From NCBI RefSeq assembly GCF_030818255.1, contig NZ_JAUTAG010000001.1, forward strand, positions 1,302,001 to 1,366,000: a stretch of 64,000 nt of DNA, given 5' to 3'. Position numbers and translations under genes: made by a program. Positions 26,177 to 33,566 of the stretch are shown piece after piece. Source of the stretch: Microbacterium sp. SORGH_AS_0969 (GTDB lineage Bacteria > Actinomycetota > Actinomycetes > Actinomycetales > Microbacteriaceae). Below the pieces are notes generated by a model, which saw only the letters and a program-made list of their open reading frames with translations, did not search any database and was not told where the DNA came from. The stretch's first letter is position 1; each line of letters starts with the position of its first letter.

Positions 26177-26922
26177 GCATCGACCTCACCGGGCGCAGGG
26201 CGCTGGTCACCGGGGGAGCGAGCGGCATCGGCGAGGCGGTCGCGCGGAGATTCGCGGATGCCGGAGCCCAGGTGACCGTGGCCGACGTCAACCGCGAAGC
26301 CGCCGAGCGCGTGGCGGGGGAGATCGGCGGTCGTGCATGGGCGGTCGACCTCTCCGACACGGCCGCGCTCCGCGAGCTGAGCCTCGACGTCGACATCCTC
26401 GTCAACAACGCCGGCATCCAGCACGTGAGCCCGATCGAGCAGTTCGACCCCGAGCGGTTCGCGTTCATGCTGCGTCTGATGCTCGAGGCCCCGTTCCTCC
26501 TCATCCGTGCGGCGCTGCCGGGGATGTACGAGCGCGGCTTCGGGCGGGTGCCCAACATGTCGAGCGTGCACGGTATACGCGCATCGGCATATAAGTCGGC
26601 GTACGTCACGGCGAAGCACGGCCTAGAGGGTCTGTCTAAGACCACGGCGCTCGAGGGTGGCCCGCACGGGGTCACGAGCGTGTGCATCGATCCCGGCTAC
26701 GTGCGTTCGCCGCTCGTCGAGAAACAGGTCGCTGAGCAGGCCAAAGCGCACGGCATCCCGGAGAGCGAGGTGTTGGAGAAGGTGCTCCTTCAGGATGCCG
26801 CGATCAAGCGCCTCGTGGAGCCCGACGAGGTGGCATCCCTCGCTCTGTGGCTTGCGGGTCCCGACGCCGGAATGGTCACGGGCGCGAGCTACACGATGGA
26901 CGGCGGCTGGTCGGCCCACTGA
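26173..26922 (+). CDS. SDR family dehydrogenase, 3-hydroxybutyrate dehydrogenase-like
   Basis: The 249-residue short-chain dehydrogenase has the NAD motif GGASGIGEAVARRF at residue 14, NNAGIQHVSPIEQF near residue 80, catalytic serine in MSSVHGIRASAYKSAYVTAK with the YxxxK pair, and the DPGYVRSPLVEKQ motif typical of D-3-hydroxybutyrate dehydrogenase, which interconverts 3-hydroxybutyrate and acetoacetate. The ALEGGPHGVTSVCIDPGYV stretch also fits. Coupled to the MHS transporter and divergent from LysR, it completes a small uptake-and-oxidation operon. An unusual RVPNMSS replaces the common RVVNISS. Confidence 0.87.
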   Translation: MSIDLTGRRALVTGGASGIGEAVARRFADAGAQVTVADVNREAAERVAGEIGGRAWAVDLSDTAALRELSLDVDILVNNAGIQHVSPIEQFDPERFAFMLRLMLEAPFLLIRAALPGMYERGFGRVPNMSSVHGIRASAYKSAYVTAKHGLEGLSKTTALEGGPHGVTSVCIDPGYVRSPLVEKQVAEQAKAHGIPESEVLEKVLLQDAAIKRLVEPDEVASLALWLAGPDAGMVTGASYTMDGGWSAH

Positions 26923-26961
26923 CCGCGCGCTCCCCGCCCCCTGCGCCGCCCGCGGCCCCTT

Positions 26962-27023
26962 GTTGAGTGTCCAAAACACGCCGTAACTCCCGGGCGCATT
27001 ACGGCGTGTCTTGGACACTCAAC
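26962..27023. repeat. Palindromic repeat family 1, copy 3
   Basis: Arms GTTGAGTGTCCAAAACACG... (from 26962) and ...CTTGGACACTCAAC (to 27023) pair over about 25 bases with one G/T-type mismatch, around a 12-base loop. It lies between convergent genes. Confidence 0.85.
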
Positions 27024-27063
27024 GGGAGACGCGAGCGCGGTGGGTGCGTGGGGGCGACGCCGG

Positions 27064-28176
27064 TCAGCGGAGGAACACGTCCGAGACGATGCTCACGATC
27101 CAGTACCCGACGACGATCACGCCGATCGCGACCGTCAGCCACGAGACGCTGCGCTTGAGGCGGCGACCCTGCGGGGCGACGCCCGCGGGCGGGGGAGTGA
27201 GCAGGGGCGCGGCGGTCCCGACCGCAGTGGGGCCTGCCGCCACGGATGCCTGCAGCCGCTCGTCGCGCCACCGCGCCCACTGCGCGACCTTTTCCTCGAT
27301 CGCCGCCACCGTCGTGAAGAGCCATTCCCACGTCCGCGGGTCGAGGGTCGACAGGTCGCGCCGCGCATAGAGGAACAGCCAATCGTCGACGATCTCGACA
27401 TCGAGGGCGGCGGCGTTGTCGATGAAGCGCGCCATGACGTCGGGAGTGAAGAGGTAGAGCGCGTCGCGCTCATATCCTTCGGGGCAGTACAGCGCGAAGT
27501 AGGTGTCGAAGTCGCCCTCGAGCCCGAGGCGCTGCTCGCGAGTGAACGTGATGGGCAGGTTCGACGCCCCGAACAGACCGTTGTTGCCGACGGCATCCAG
27601 AACGATATGGGGCAGAGGGGTGTCGAGTCGGATCGCGACGTACGCCCACTTGTGCGTCGTCTCGCTCTTGCCGGAGCCGGTCTTGTACGCGTAGTTGGCG
27701 ACCTCGATGAATCGGGGGCGGTACCCGCTCACGACGTCGCTCGCCTCGCGCGAGTGGCCCTGGTCGAAGATCATGCCGGGCAGGGGCGGGTCGTCGACGT
27801 CTCCGCGCCATTCGAGTCCGTTGGCGCGGGCGAAGCGGTCGAGTCGATATCGGCGCTCGGCCCGTCCGCGGAACGCCCGCACGATCGCCACCACGATCAC
27901 CGCGATGACCGCGGCGAGGAACAGCACGAAGAAGATCGAGACCGGGCTGATCGTGTTCATGCCGGACGCGATGGTCGAGACCAGGGCGAGCAGCGCCGGG
28001 ACCGTGAAGAGCACGATGGCCCCGCCGATGATCGCCAGGACGGCACCCGAAAGCCACCTCGTGCGCAACGCTCCGCTCCGCCGCAGCTCGGCCGTGAAGG
28101 CGCGCACCTCGGCGCGGTCGACGGCCGCGGTCAGGGCCGTCGGGTCGAACGGGGGAGTTCCGGATGCCACGGGCAC
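27064..28176 (-). CDS. Membrane protein of unknown function, tandem paralog A
   Basis: The 370-residue protein has two N-terminal membrane segments (WLSGAVLAIIGGAIVLFTVP, SIFFVLFLAAVIAVIVVAIV), a soluble core of about 200 residues and one C-terminal segment (SWLTVAIGVIVVGYWIVSIV). The core contains WRGDVDDPPLPGMIF, VANYAYKTGSGKSETTHKWA, LPHIVLDAVGNN and YERDALYLFTPDVMARFIDN. I do not recognise a named family. GTG 28176 follows GAGGAAG. The gene lies 72 bases downstream of paralog B and shares most of these core motifs, so both come from a local duplication. Confidence 0.8.
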   Translation of the reverse strand: MPVASGTPPFDPTALTAAVDRAEVRAFTAELRRSGALRTRWLSGAVLAIIGGAIVLFTVPALLALVSTIASGMNTISPVSIFFVLFLAAVIAVIVVAIVRAFRGRAERRYRLDRFARANGLEWRGDVDDPPLPGMIFDQGHSREASDVVSGYRPRFIEVANYAYKTGSGKSETTHKWAYVAIRLDTPLPHIVLDAVGNNGLFGASNLPITFTREQRLGLEGDFDTYFALYCPEGYERDALYLFTPDVMARFIDNAAALDVEIVDDWLFLYARRDLSTLDPRTWEWLFTTVAAIEEKVAQWARWRDERLQASVAAGPTAVGTAAPLLTPPPAGVAPQGRRLKRSVSWLTVAIGVIVVGYWIVSIVSDVFLR

Positions 28177-28248
28177 ACCTTCCTCAGAGGGTCTCGTCGT
28201 GCGCGGCCCAGGTTACCCAGCCGCGCTCACCCGGCGCCGTACCGCCCG

Positions 28249-29532
28249 TCAGCGCAGGAACAGCACCGGGAGCAGAAGCGTCCCCCCGATCAGGACGAAA
28301 CCCAGCGCCAGCACGCCGCCGATGATCCCGAGCGCCAGCCAGGGGACGCCCCGGCGCAGGCGTCGACCCGGGGGAGCGACCCCGGGCGGTGCCGACAGCG
28401 GCAGCGGCGCGACAGGGGCGGGAGCGGATGCCACGCCTTCCGGCATCCCTCCTCCGGGGGCCACGAAGCCCGGTCCCGCCGTGCCCGGCGCTCCGCTGAC
28501 CGGTGCCCCCGCGCCCGGCGCGCCCGCGCCCGCCGCCGCCAGCCCTGCCGCAGCGACCCCCGGCGCAGGGCTCGCCGCCGCCCCCGGACCCCACGGCACG
28601 CCCGGATCGGTGGCCGGCAGCAGTCGGTCGTCGCGCCAGCGCTCCCACTGCGCGAGCTTGTCGAGCAGGGCCGAGAGCAGCGAGAACGTCCAGGCCCAGC
28701 GCCCGGGGTCGAGGGTCGACATGTCGTCCGAGGAGTACAGGAACAGCCAGTCGTCGACGATCTCGACGTCGAACACGGCGGCATTGTCGATGAAGCGCGC
28801 CATCACGTCGGGGGTGAAGAGGTAGAGCGCGTCGCGCTCGTACCCCTGCGGGCAGTACAGCCGGAAGTACCGGTCGAAGTCGCCCTCGAGGCTGAGGTGC
28901 TGGTCGCGGCCGAACGTGCCGAGCGAGATGTTGTTGCCCGAGGCGTCCAGGACGATGTGGGGGAGCGGAACGTTCAGCTTGATCGCGATGTAGCCCCACC
29001 GCACCGTGGTCTGGTTCTTCCCGTTGCTCACCGTGTAGCGGTAGTTGCCGACCTCGACGAACCGCGGTTCCCGCCCGCGCAGGACGTCGACGGCGGTCCG
29101 CCCGCTCCCGCGCTGGAAGATCGAGCCCGGCAGCGGGGGCTCGCTGATCGACGGCACGTACTCCATGCTCACGGCGTGCGCGAAGCGCGCGAGCCGCCAG
29201 CGCCGCTCCTGCGCGATGCGGTCGCCGCGCAGCCCGAAGAAGAACGCCCCGACGATCACGCCGACGCACAGCAGTACCGGAAGGCCGAACAGGATGCCGA
29301 TGAAGATCGCACCCTCTTTGAGCACCGACGCGAAGACGATGAGGAAGAACAGCCCGACGAGGGCGAATCCGCCGATGAAGACGAGCATCACGATGTAGAC
29401 GACGATCGCGGCAACTCTGCCGCCCTCGTTGATGCGACCCTCTCGGCGCAGCCGGGTCGTGAACGCTTTCGCTGCGGCGGTGTCGACGGGGTCCACCAGC
29501 GCGCGTGCGTCGAACGGTCGAATTCCCGGCAT
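28249..29532 (-). CDS. Membrane protein of unknown function, tandem paralog B
   Basis: The roughly 427-residue protein repeats the layout of paralog A: membrane segments near the N-terminus, a core with ISEPPLPGSIFQRG, VGNYRYTVSNGKNQTTVRWG, LPHIVLDASGNN and the identical YERDALYLFTPDVMARFIDN, then a 75-residue Ala/Gly/Pro linker absent from A and a C-terminal membrane segment (ALGIIGGVLALGFVLIGGTL). ATG 29532 with GGGGGGA upstream is preferred to GTG 29544. A TAACGT box on the minus strand at 29562-29567 may be its promoter, back-to-back with the rpsF promoter. Function is unknown. Confidence 0.8.
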   Translation of the reverse strand: MPGIRPFDARALVDPVDTAAAKAFTTRLRREGRINEGGRVAAIVVYIVMLVFIGGFALVGLFFLIVFASVLKEGAIFIGILFGLPVLLCVGVIVGAFFFGLRGDRIAQERRWRLARFAHAVSMEYVPSISEPPLPGSIFQRGSGRTAVDVLRGREPRFVEVGNYRYTVSNGKNQTTVRWGYIAIKLNVPLPHIVLDASGNNISLGTFGRDQHLSLEGDFDRYFRLYCPQGYERDALYLFTPDVMARFIDNAAVFDVEIVDDWLFLYSSDDMSTLDPGRWAWTFSLLSALLDKLAQWERWRDDRLLPATDPGVPWGPGAAASPAPGVAAAGLAAAGAGAPGAGAPVSGAPGTAGPGFVAPGGGMPEGVASAPAPVAPLPLSAPPGVAPPGRRLRRGVPWLALGIIGGVLALGFVLIGGTLLLPVLFLR

Positions 29533-29602
29533 CCGTCCCCCCACGGTCGTGACTCACATCCACGTTACCCAGGACGATTCCGCCGAGCGAGGTGGCATCC
29601 GT

Positions 29603-29608
29603 TAGACT
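29603..29608 (+). promoter_or_regulatory. -10 box of the rpsF operon
   Basis: TAGACT precedes a leader of roughly 105 bases before rpsF. Unlike most genes here this one has a long 5' UTR and a strong GAAGGAGG Shine-Dalgarno sequence. Confidence 0.5.
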
Positions 29609-29672
29609 GTGAAGGTTGTCTGGCGACGCCCATGCGCGTATAAGCCCACGACGACGTGCAACACACCCTCCT

Positions 29673-29695
29673 GCTGCCGGGAAATGCCCGTCAGC
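29673..29695 (+). promoter_or_regulatory. Leader hairpin before rpsF
   Basis: GCTG-CCGGG and CCCG-T-CAGC pair around AAATG to form a bulged hairpin ending 26 bases before the rpsF start. rpsF leaders of many bacteria bind the S6:S18 complex for feedback control; whether this hairpin carries that motif is uncertain. Confidence 0.3.
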
Positions 29696-29721
29696 CGTTC
29701 TAGTCCGAAGGAGGTGGGTTA

Positions 29722-30114
29722 GTGACGCACCAGTACGAACTCATGGTCATCTTCGATCCCGAGGTCGACGAGCGCCAGGTCGCTCCGAAGCTCGACGGAT
29801 TCCTCAAGGTCATCACGGCCGATGGAGGAACCATCGACAAGGTCGACATCTGGGGCCGCCGTCGTCTCGCCTACGAGATCCGCAAGAAGAACGAGGGCAT
29901 CTACGCCGTCGTCAACTTCGTCGCGAGCAGCGAGGCCACGAACGAGCTCGACCGTCAGCTGAAGCTGAACGAGCAGATCATGCGCACCAAGGTCCTCCGT
30001 GCCGAAGAAGCGATCGCCCAGGTCGCCGCCGAAGCCAAGCGCTCCGAGGAGAAGGCCGCTCGCAAGGCTGCCGCTCCCCGCAAGGTCGAGTCCGCCGAGA
30101 AGGCTGCGAAGTAA
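29722..30114 (+). CDS. rpsF: 30S ribosomal protein S6
   Basis: The 130-residue protein begins [20 protein letters not shown] and contains [28 protein letters not shown], the S6 ferredoxin-like fold that contacts S18 on the 30S platform. The C-terminal tail is Ala/Lys/Glu rich ([19 protein letters not shown]), longer than the E. coli core but usual in actinobacteria. GTG 29722 follows GAAGGAGG. It heads rpsF-ssb-rpsR-rplI. Confidence 0.97.
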   Translation: MTHQYELMVIFDPEVDERQVAPKLDGFLKVITADGGTIDKVDIWGRRRLAYEIRKKNEGIYAVVNFVASSEATNELDRQLKLNEQIMRTKVLRAEEAIAQVAAEAKRSEEKAARKAAAPRKVESAEKAAK

Positions 30115-30119
30115 CGACG

Positions 30120-30629
30120 ATGGCCGGCGAAACCGTCATCACCGTTGTGGGCAACCTCACGGCCGACCCCGAGCTGCGCTACACGCAGAACGGTCTTCCG
30201 GTCGCGAACTTCACCATCGCGTCGACTCCCCGCACGTTCGACCGTCAGGCGAACGAGTGGAAAGACGGCGAGGCGCTGTTCCTGCGTGCCTCGGTGTGGC
30301 GCGAATTCGCCGAGCACGTCGCCGGTTCGCTGACGAAGGGCAGCCGTGTCATCGCGACCGGTCGCCTGAAGCAGCGTTCGTACCAGGACCGCGAGGGCAA
30401 CAACCGCACCTCCATCGAACTCGAAGTCGATGAGATCGGCCCCTCGCTCCGCTACGCGACCGCGCAGGTCACCCGTGCCGCTTCCGGCGGCGGCGGTGGC
30501 GGCGGTCAGCGCCCGCAGGTGCAGCAGTCCAACGACGAGCCGTGGTCGACGCCCGGTTCGAACAGCGGCAACGGCGGCGCCGACGCGTGGAGCACTCCTG
30601 GTTCCTACGGAGACGACACCCCGTTCTGA
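30120..30629 (+). CDS. ssb: Single-stranded DNA-binding protein
   Basis: The 169-residue protein has an N-terminal OB fold ([63 protein letters not shown]), a glycine-rich linker, and the acidic C-terminal tip GDDTPF that binds replication and repair partners. ATG 30120 is five bases after the rpsF stop with no obvious strong Shine-Dalgarno, suggesting coupling. It is the canonical SSB of the chromosome, placed two genes before dnaB. Confidence 0.97.
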   Translation: MAGETVITVVGNLTADPELRYTQNGLPVANFTIASTPRTFDRQANEWKDGEALFLRASVWREFAEHVAGSLTKGSRVIATGRLKQRSYQDREGNNRTSIELEVDEIGPSLRYATAQVTRAASGGGGGGGQRPQVQQSNDEPWSTPGSNSGNGGADAWSTPGSYGDDTPF

Positions 30630-30671
30630 TCTTCGCCGCGCTCTCGCGAGCACGACGACCCCCTGAAATTC

Positions 30672-30712
30672 CGGATGCCACACCCCGGTCCGCGTGACCG
30701 GCTCGGCATCCG
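30672..30712 (+). promoter_or_regulatory. Intra-operon hairpin between ssb and rpsR
   Basis: CGGATGCC (30672-30679) pairs with GGCATCCG (30705-30712), enclosing a second stem CCGGTC/GACCGG. It may tune the ratio of ssb to rpsR transcripts. No T tract follows. Confidence 0.45.
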
Positions 30713-30733
30713 AACCACACGAAAGAAGGAAGC

Positions 30734-30988
30734 ATGGCTGGAAAGGCCACTGGCGACCGCCGCAAGCCGCGGAAGGGTGCGAAGAACGCAGCCCCCGCGA
30801 AGGCGATCCGCGTCGGCGTCATCGACTACAAGGACGTCGCAACCCTCCGCAAGTTCATCTCGGAGCGCGGGAAGATCCGCGCCCGTCGTATCACCGGTGT
30901 CTCCGTGCAGGAGCAGCGCCTGATCGCCCGCGCCATCAAGAACGCGCGCGAGATGGCTCTCCTGCCCTACGCCGGCGCCGGCCGCTAA
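30734..30988 (+). CDS. rpsR: 30S ribosomal protein S18
   Basis: The 84-residue protein contains [20 protein letters not shown] and [20 protein letters not shown], the S18 signature that pairs with S6. The N-terminus is basic ([12 protein letters not shown]). No zinc-ribbon cysteines are present, so this is the zinc-independent (C-minus) form. ATG 30734 follows GAAGGAAG, and rplI starts 10 bases after the stop. Confidence 0.97.
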   Translation: MAGKATGDRRKPRKGAKNAAPAKAIRVGVIDYKDVATLRKFISERGKIRARRITGVSVQEQRLIARAIKNAREMALLPYAGAGR

Positions 30989-30998
30989 GGAGCACCCG

Positions 30999-31451
30999 AT
31001 GGCAAAGCTGATTCTCACGAATGAGGTCACCGGGCTCGGTAGCGCCGGTGACGTTGTCGAGGTCAAGAACGGGTACGCCCGCAACTACCTCATCCCGCAG
31101 GGCTTCGCCGTGGCTTGGAGCCGCGGTGGCGAGAAGCAGGTCGCGTCGATCCGCGCCGCTCGCGAGGCCCGCGCGATCCACGCGCACGAAGACGCCGTGG
31201 CCCTGAAGAACACGCTCGAGTCGAACACCGTCAAGCTCGCCGTCAAGGCCGGCAACGAGGGTCGCCTCTTCGGTTCGGTCAAGCCCGCCGATGTCGCCGA
31301 CGCCGTCAAGGCCGCCGGTCTCGGTGAGCTCGACAAGCGCAAGATCCAGATCACCTCTTCGATCAAGTCGGTTGGCGAGCACGAGGCGACCGTTCGCCTG
31401 CGTGACGACGTCACCGCCGTGATCACCCTCCAGGTGGTCGCCGCGAAGTAA
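30999..31451 (+). CDS. rplI: 50S ribosomal protein L9
   Basis: The 150-residue protein begins [20 protein letters not shown] with [19 protein letters not shown], the N-terminal rRNA-binding domain, followed by the long connecting helix and the C-terminal domain ([20 protein letters not shown]). AAGGAG lies 7 bases before ATG. An intrinsic terminator follows within 18 bases, ending the operon; dnaB, which often follows directly, is 5.4 kb away here with the surface-protein genes inserted between. Confidence 0.97.
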   Translation: MAKLILTNEVTGLGSAGDVVEVKNGYARNYLIPQGFAVAWSRGGEKQVASIRAAREARAIHAHEDAVALKNTLESNTVKLAVKAGNEGRLFGSVKPADVADAVKAAGLGELDKRKIQITSSIKSVGEHEATVRLRDDVTAVITLQVVAAK

Positions 31452-31468
31452 TTCGCGACGCACGATTC

Positions 31469-31503
31469 GGCCCCGCTCCTGCTTCGGCAGGGCGGGGCCT
31501 TTT
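31469..31503 (+). terminator. Intrinsic terminator of rpsF-rplI operon
   Basis: GGCCCCGC (31469-31476) pairs with GCGGGGCC (31492-31499), extended by CCTGC/GCAGG around a TTCG tetraloop, then TTTT at 31500-31503. Confidence 0.9.
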
Positions 31504-31529
31504 CGTATCTTGCGGGGGTTGGGGTGCGA

Positions 31530-31599
31530 GGTTTGGGGCGCGGTTTGCCGTTCGGGGCGGGGTATTCCGCGCCCCAAACGGACAAACGCGCCCCAAACC
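31530..31599. repeat. Nested palindrome with GTTTGGGGCGCG arms
   Basis: Outer arms GGTTTGGGGCGCG (31530-31542) and its exact complement (31587-31599) enclose inner arms CCGTTCGGGGCG (31548-31559) and CGCCCCAAACGG (31570-31581, one mismatch). Outer and inner arms share the GGGGCG core, implying growth by duplication. Confidence 0.8.
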
Positions 31600-31612
31600 G
31601 TGTGGTGGGGGA

Positions 31613-31637
31613 GGTCCCTGAGCCTGTCGATGGGACC
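31613..31637. repeat. Solo CCCTGAGCCTGTCGA palindrome
   Basis: GGTCCCTGAGC and the matching right arm ending GGGACC form a variant of the palindrome seen at 19045-19069 and 19201-19225, here without the 18-bp array. Confidence 0.75.
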
Positions 31638-31676
31638 GGGCGAGCAGCGCGACACATGCCCGTCACACCCCGACCC

Positions 31677-31682
31677 TAGGCT
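31677..31682 (+). promoter_or_regulatory. -10 box of leaderless amidohydrolase gene
   Basis: TAGGCT ends 7 bases before GTG 31690. Confidence 0.55.
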
Positions 31683-31689
31683 GAACGCT

Positions 31690-33000
31690 GTGCAAGAGCG
31701 TGCCGGTCGAGTCGTCGTGTACTCGGCATCCCTCGTTCTGCCGATCACCGCTCCGCCCATCCGCGGTGGGGCGATCGCCGTGGCGGCGGGGCGGATCCGG
31801 CACGTGGGGGAGCGCGAGTGGGTCGTGCACGAGCTGCGGACCCGCGGCGTCGCCTTCGACGAGGTGCACTGGTCGGGAGTCCTCACCCCCGGCCTCGTCA
31901 ACGCGCACGCGCACCTGCAGTACACGGGCATGGCCGAGGTGGGCCGCGGCACGTACGACGGCTTCGACGACTGGACGCGGGCGTTCCAGGTCGTCTACGA
32001 GACCCCGCACGACTGGGGAGCGGATGCCAGGGCCGGAGCGAACGCGATGATCGCCGCCGGCACCACCGCCGTCGCCGATGTCGTCACCGACGTCGAGGCC
32101 GCTTCTGCACTGCACGACGCTCGTCTGCACGGCATCACCTACTGGGAGGTGATGAGCTGGACCAACGACGCGTGGGCAGAACGAGGCCGCGCGGAGGTCG
32201 AGGCGCGCCTCGACGCGCTGCCCTCGCCGCCCGGAACCGGTCTCTCGCCGCACGCGCCGTACTCGCTCGACGTCGAGCCGCTGCTGGAGATCCCCGACAT
32301 CGTGCGCGAGCGGGGGAGTCGCCTCCATATCCACCTCGGCGAGGCCGCGTTCGAGCGGGAACACGGGGAGGCGGCACCGTGGCGCGAGCGGCGTCCCGCG
32401 AGCTTCCAGGCGCTGCGCGAGCAGGGATTCGGCACCGGGGCGACGGAGTTCGTCGACGAGCTCGGTGTGCTCGGACCCGATTGCCACATCGCGCACGGTG
32501 TCTACATGACCGCCCGCGACCGCGCGACGCTCCGCGCCCGCGGGACCACCGTGGCCCTGTGCCCGCGGTCCAACGCCGTCATCGGCCTCGACGAGCCGCC
32601 GGTCGCCGCGTATCTCATCGAGGGCAATGCGCTGGCCGTGGGCACCGACTCGCTGTCGTCGTCGCCGTCGCTGGATCTTCTCGCCGACGTCGCGGCGCTG
32701 CACCGGCTCGCGCGGGCGCAGGGCTACACCGGTCGCGACCTGTCGGAGCTGCTATTGCGCGCGGCGACCCTGGGCGGGGCGCACGCGATGGGCCTCGACA
32801 CGGGTCCCGCGCGCACGGGGTATCTGGCGGTGGGGGCGGTGGCGGACCTGGCGTTCTTCGACATCCCGGTGTCGGACGTGGATGCCACGATCGAACACCT
32901 CGTTGTGGCCGGGTCTGCGACCGCGGCCGCGACGTTCATCGACGGCGAGGCGCGTTTCGCCTCGCCCGCCTTCACCCGTGAGACAGGAGTGCGCGCATGA
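31690..33000 (+). CDS. Amidohydrolase / cytosine deaminase-type metal hydrolase
   Basis: The 436-residue TIM-barrel hydrolase has the metal-binding GLVNAHAHLQYTGM near residue 76, a histidine in LHIHLGEAAFER, another in CHIAHGVYM, and the catalytic aspartate in AVGTDSLSSSPSLDLL. The N-terminal and C-terminal beta strands (GGAIAVAAGRIRHVGE, GYLAVGAVADLAFFDI) form the composite sheet of the Amidohydro_1 family, which includes guanine, SAH and chlorohydrolase-type deaminases. Substrate is unknown. GTG 31690 appears leaderless. The stop overlaps the next start (ATGA, 32997-33000), coupling it to the cupin gene. Confidence 0.87.
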   Translation: MQERAGRVVVYSASLVLPITAPPIRGGAIAVAAGRIRHVGEREWVVHELRTRGVAFDEVHWSGVLTPGLVNAHAHLQYTGMAEVGRGTYDGFDDWTRAFQVVYETPHDWGADARAGANAMIAAGTTAVADVVTDVEAASALHDARLHGITYWEVMSWTNDAWAERGRAEVEARLDALPSPPGTGLSPHAPYSLDVEPLLEIPDIVRERGSRLHIHLGEAAFEREHGEAAPWRERRPASFQALREQGFGTGATEFVDELGVLGPDCHIAHGVYMTARDRATLRARGTTVALCPRSNAVIGLDEPPVAAYLIEGNALAVGTDSLSSSPSLDLLADVAALHRLARAQGYTGRDLSELLLRAATLGGAHAMGLDTGPARTGYLAVGAVADLAFFDIPVSDVDATIEHLVVAGSATAAATFIDGEARFASPAFTRETGVRA

Positions 33001-33455
33001 CCGACCGTGGTGAGACCGCTGGCGTGGGGGACGACCGCCCGCAGACGGCGCGGCTGCTCGACCTCGAGCCGCACCCGGAGGGCGGGTGGTTCCGTCGCAT
33101 GTGGACGGGGTCGTACGCCGTCGACACCCCCGCGGGGGAGCGACCCGCGGCGACCTGCATTCATTACCTGTTGCAGCCCGATGAGCGCAGTGCGTGGCAC
33201 GTCGTCACGAGCGACGAGGTGTGGCTGTGGCACGGCCCCGGTGCGCTCGAGCTGTCGCTCGGCGGGTCGGGCACCGAGCCGGGCGAGGCGCAGACGATCA
33301 CGCTGGGTCCCGACCTCGCCGCCGGTCACGTGCTGCAGCACACCGTTCCGGCGGGGGTGTGGCAGGCGGCCCGGCCCTCGGGTGACGCCGAGGTCGTGGT
33401 GAGCTGCCTCGTGTCGCCGGGGTTCAGCTTCGACGACTGGCGCCTGGCCGACTGA
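32997..33455 (+). CDS. Cupin domain protein (DUF985)
   Basis: The 152-residue protein matches the DUF985 cupin pattern: LLDLEPHPEGGWFRRMWTGS, CIHYLLQPDERSAWHVVTSD, EVWLWHGPGALELSL, HVLQHTVPAGVWQAARP and ending GFSFDDWRLAD. Family members are small beta-barrels of uncertain function, possibly binding sugar or nucleotide ligands. It is coupled to the amidohydrolase by a 4-base overlap and is terminated by a perfect hairpin. Confidence 0.88.
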   Translation: MTDRGETAGVGDDRPQTARLLDLEPHPEGGWFRRMWTGSYAVDTPAGERPAATCIHYLLQPDERSAWHVVTSDEVWLWHGPGALELSLGGSGTEPGEAQTITLGPDLAAGHVLQHTVPAGVWQAARPSGDAEVVVSCLVSPGFSFDDWRLAD

Positions 33456-33498
33456 CAACGTCGGCGCGCTGCCGAACACCGGGTTCCGAGCGCGCCAC

Positions 33499-33537
33499 GA
33501 CACCGGATGCCGCGACAGCGCGTCGGCATCCGGTGTC
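33499..33537. terminator. 14-bp perfect hairpin between convergent genes
   Basis: GACACCGGATGCCG (33499-33512) and CGGCATCCGGTGTC (33524-33537) flank an 11-base loop between the cupin gene and the convergent surface-protein gene. Confidence 0.75.
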
Positions 33538-33566
33538 TCGCGCCGAGGGTCAGTGCCCTCCGCGAC

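Noticed and set aside
29585..29721. Riboswitch in the rpsF leader
   Set aside because: Only a small bulged hairpin is visible, with no known riboswitch core; it is listed as a weak leader hairpin.
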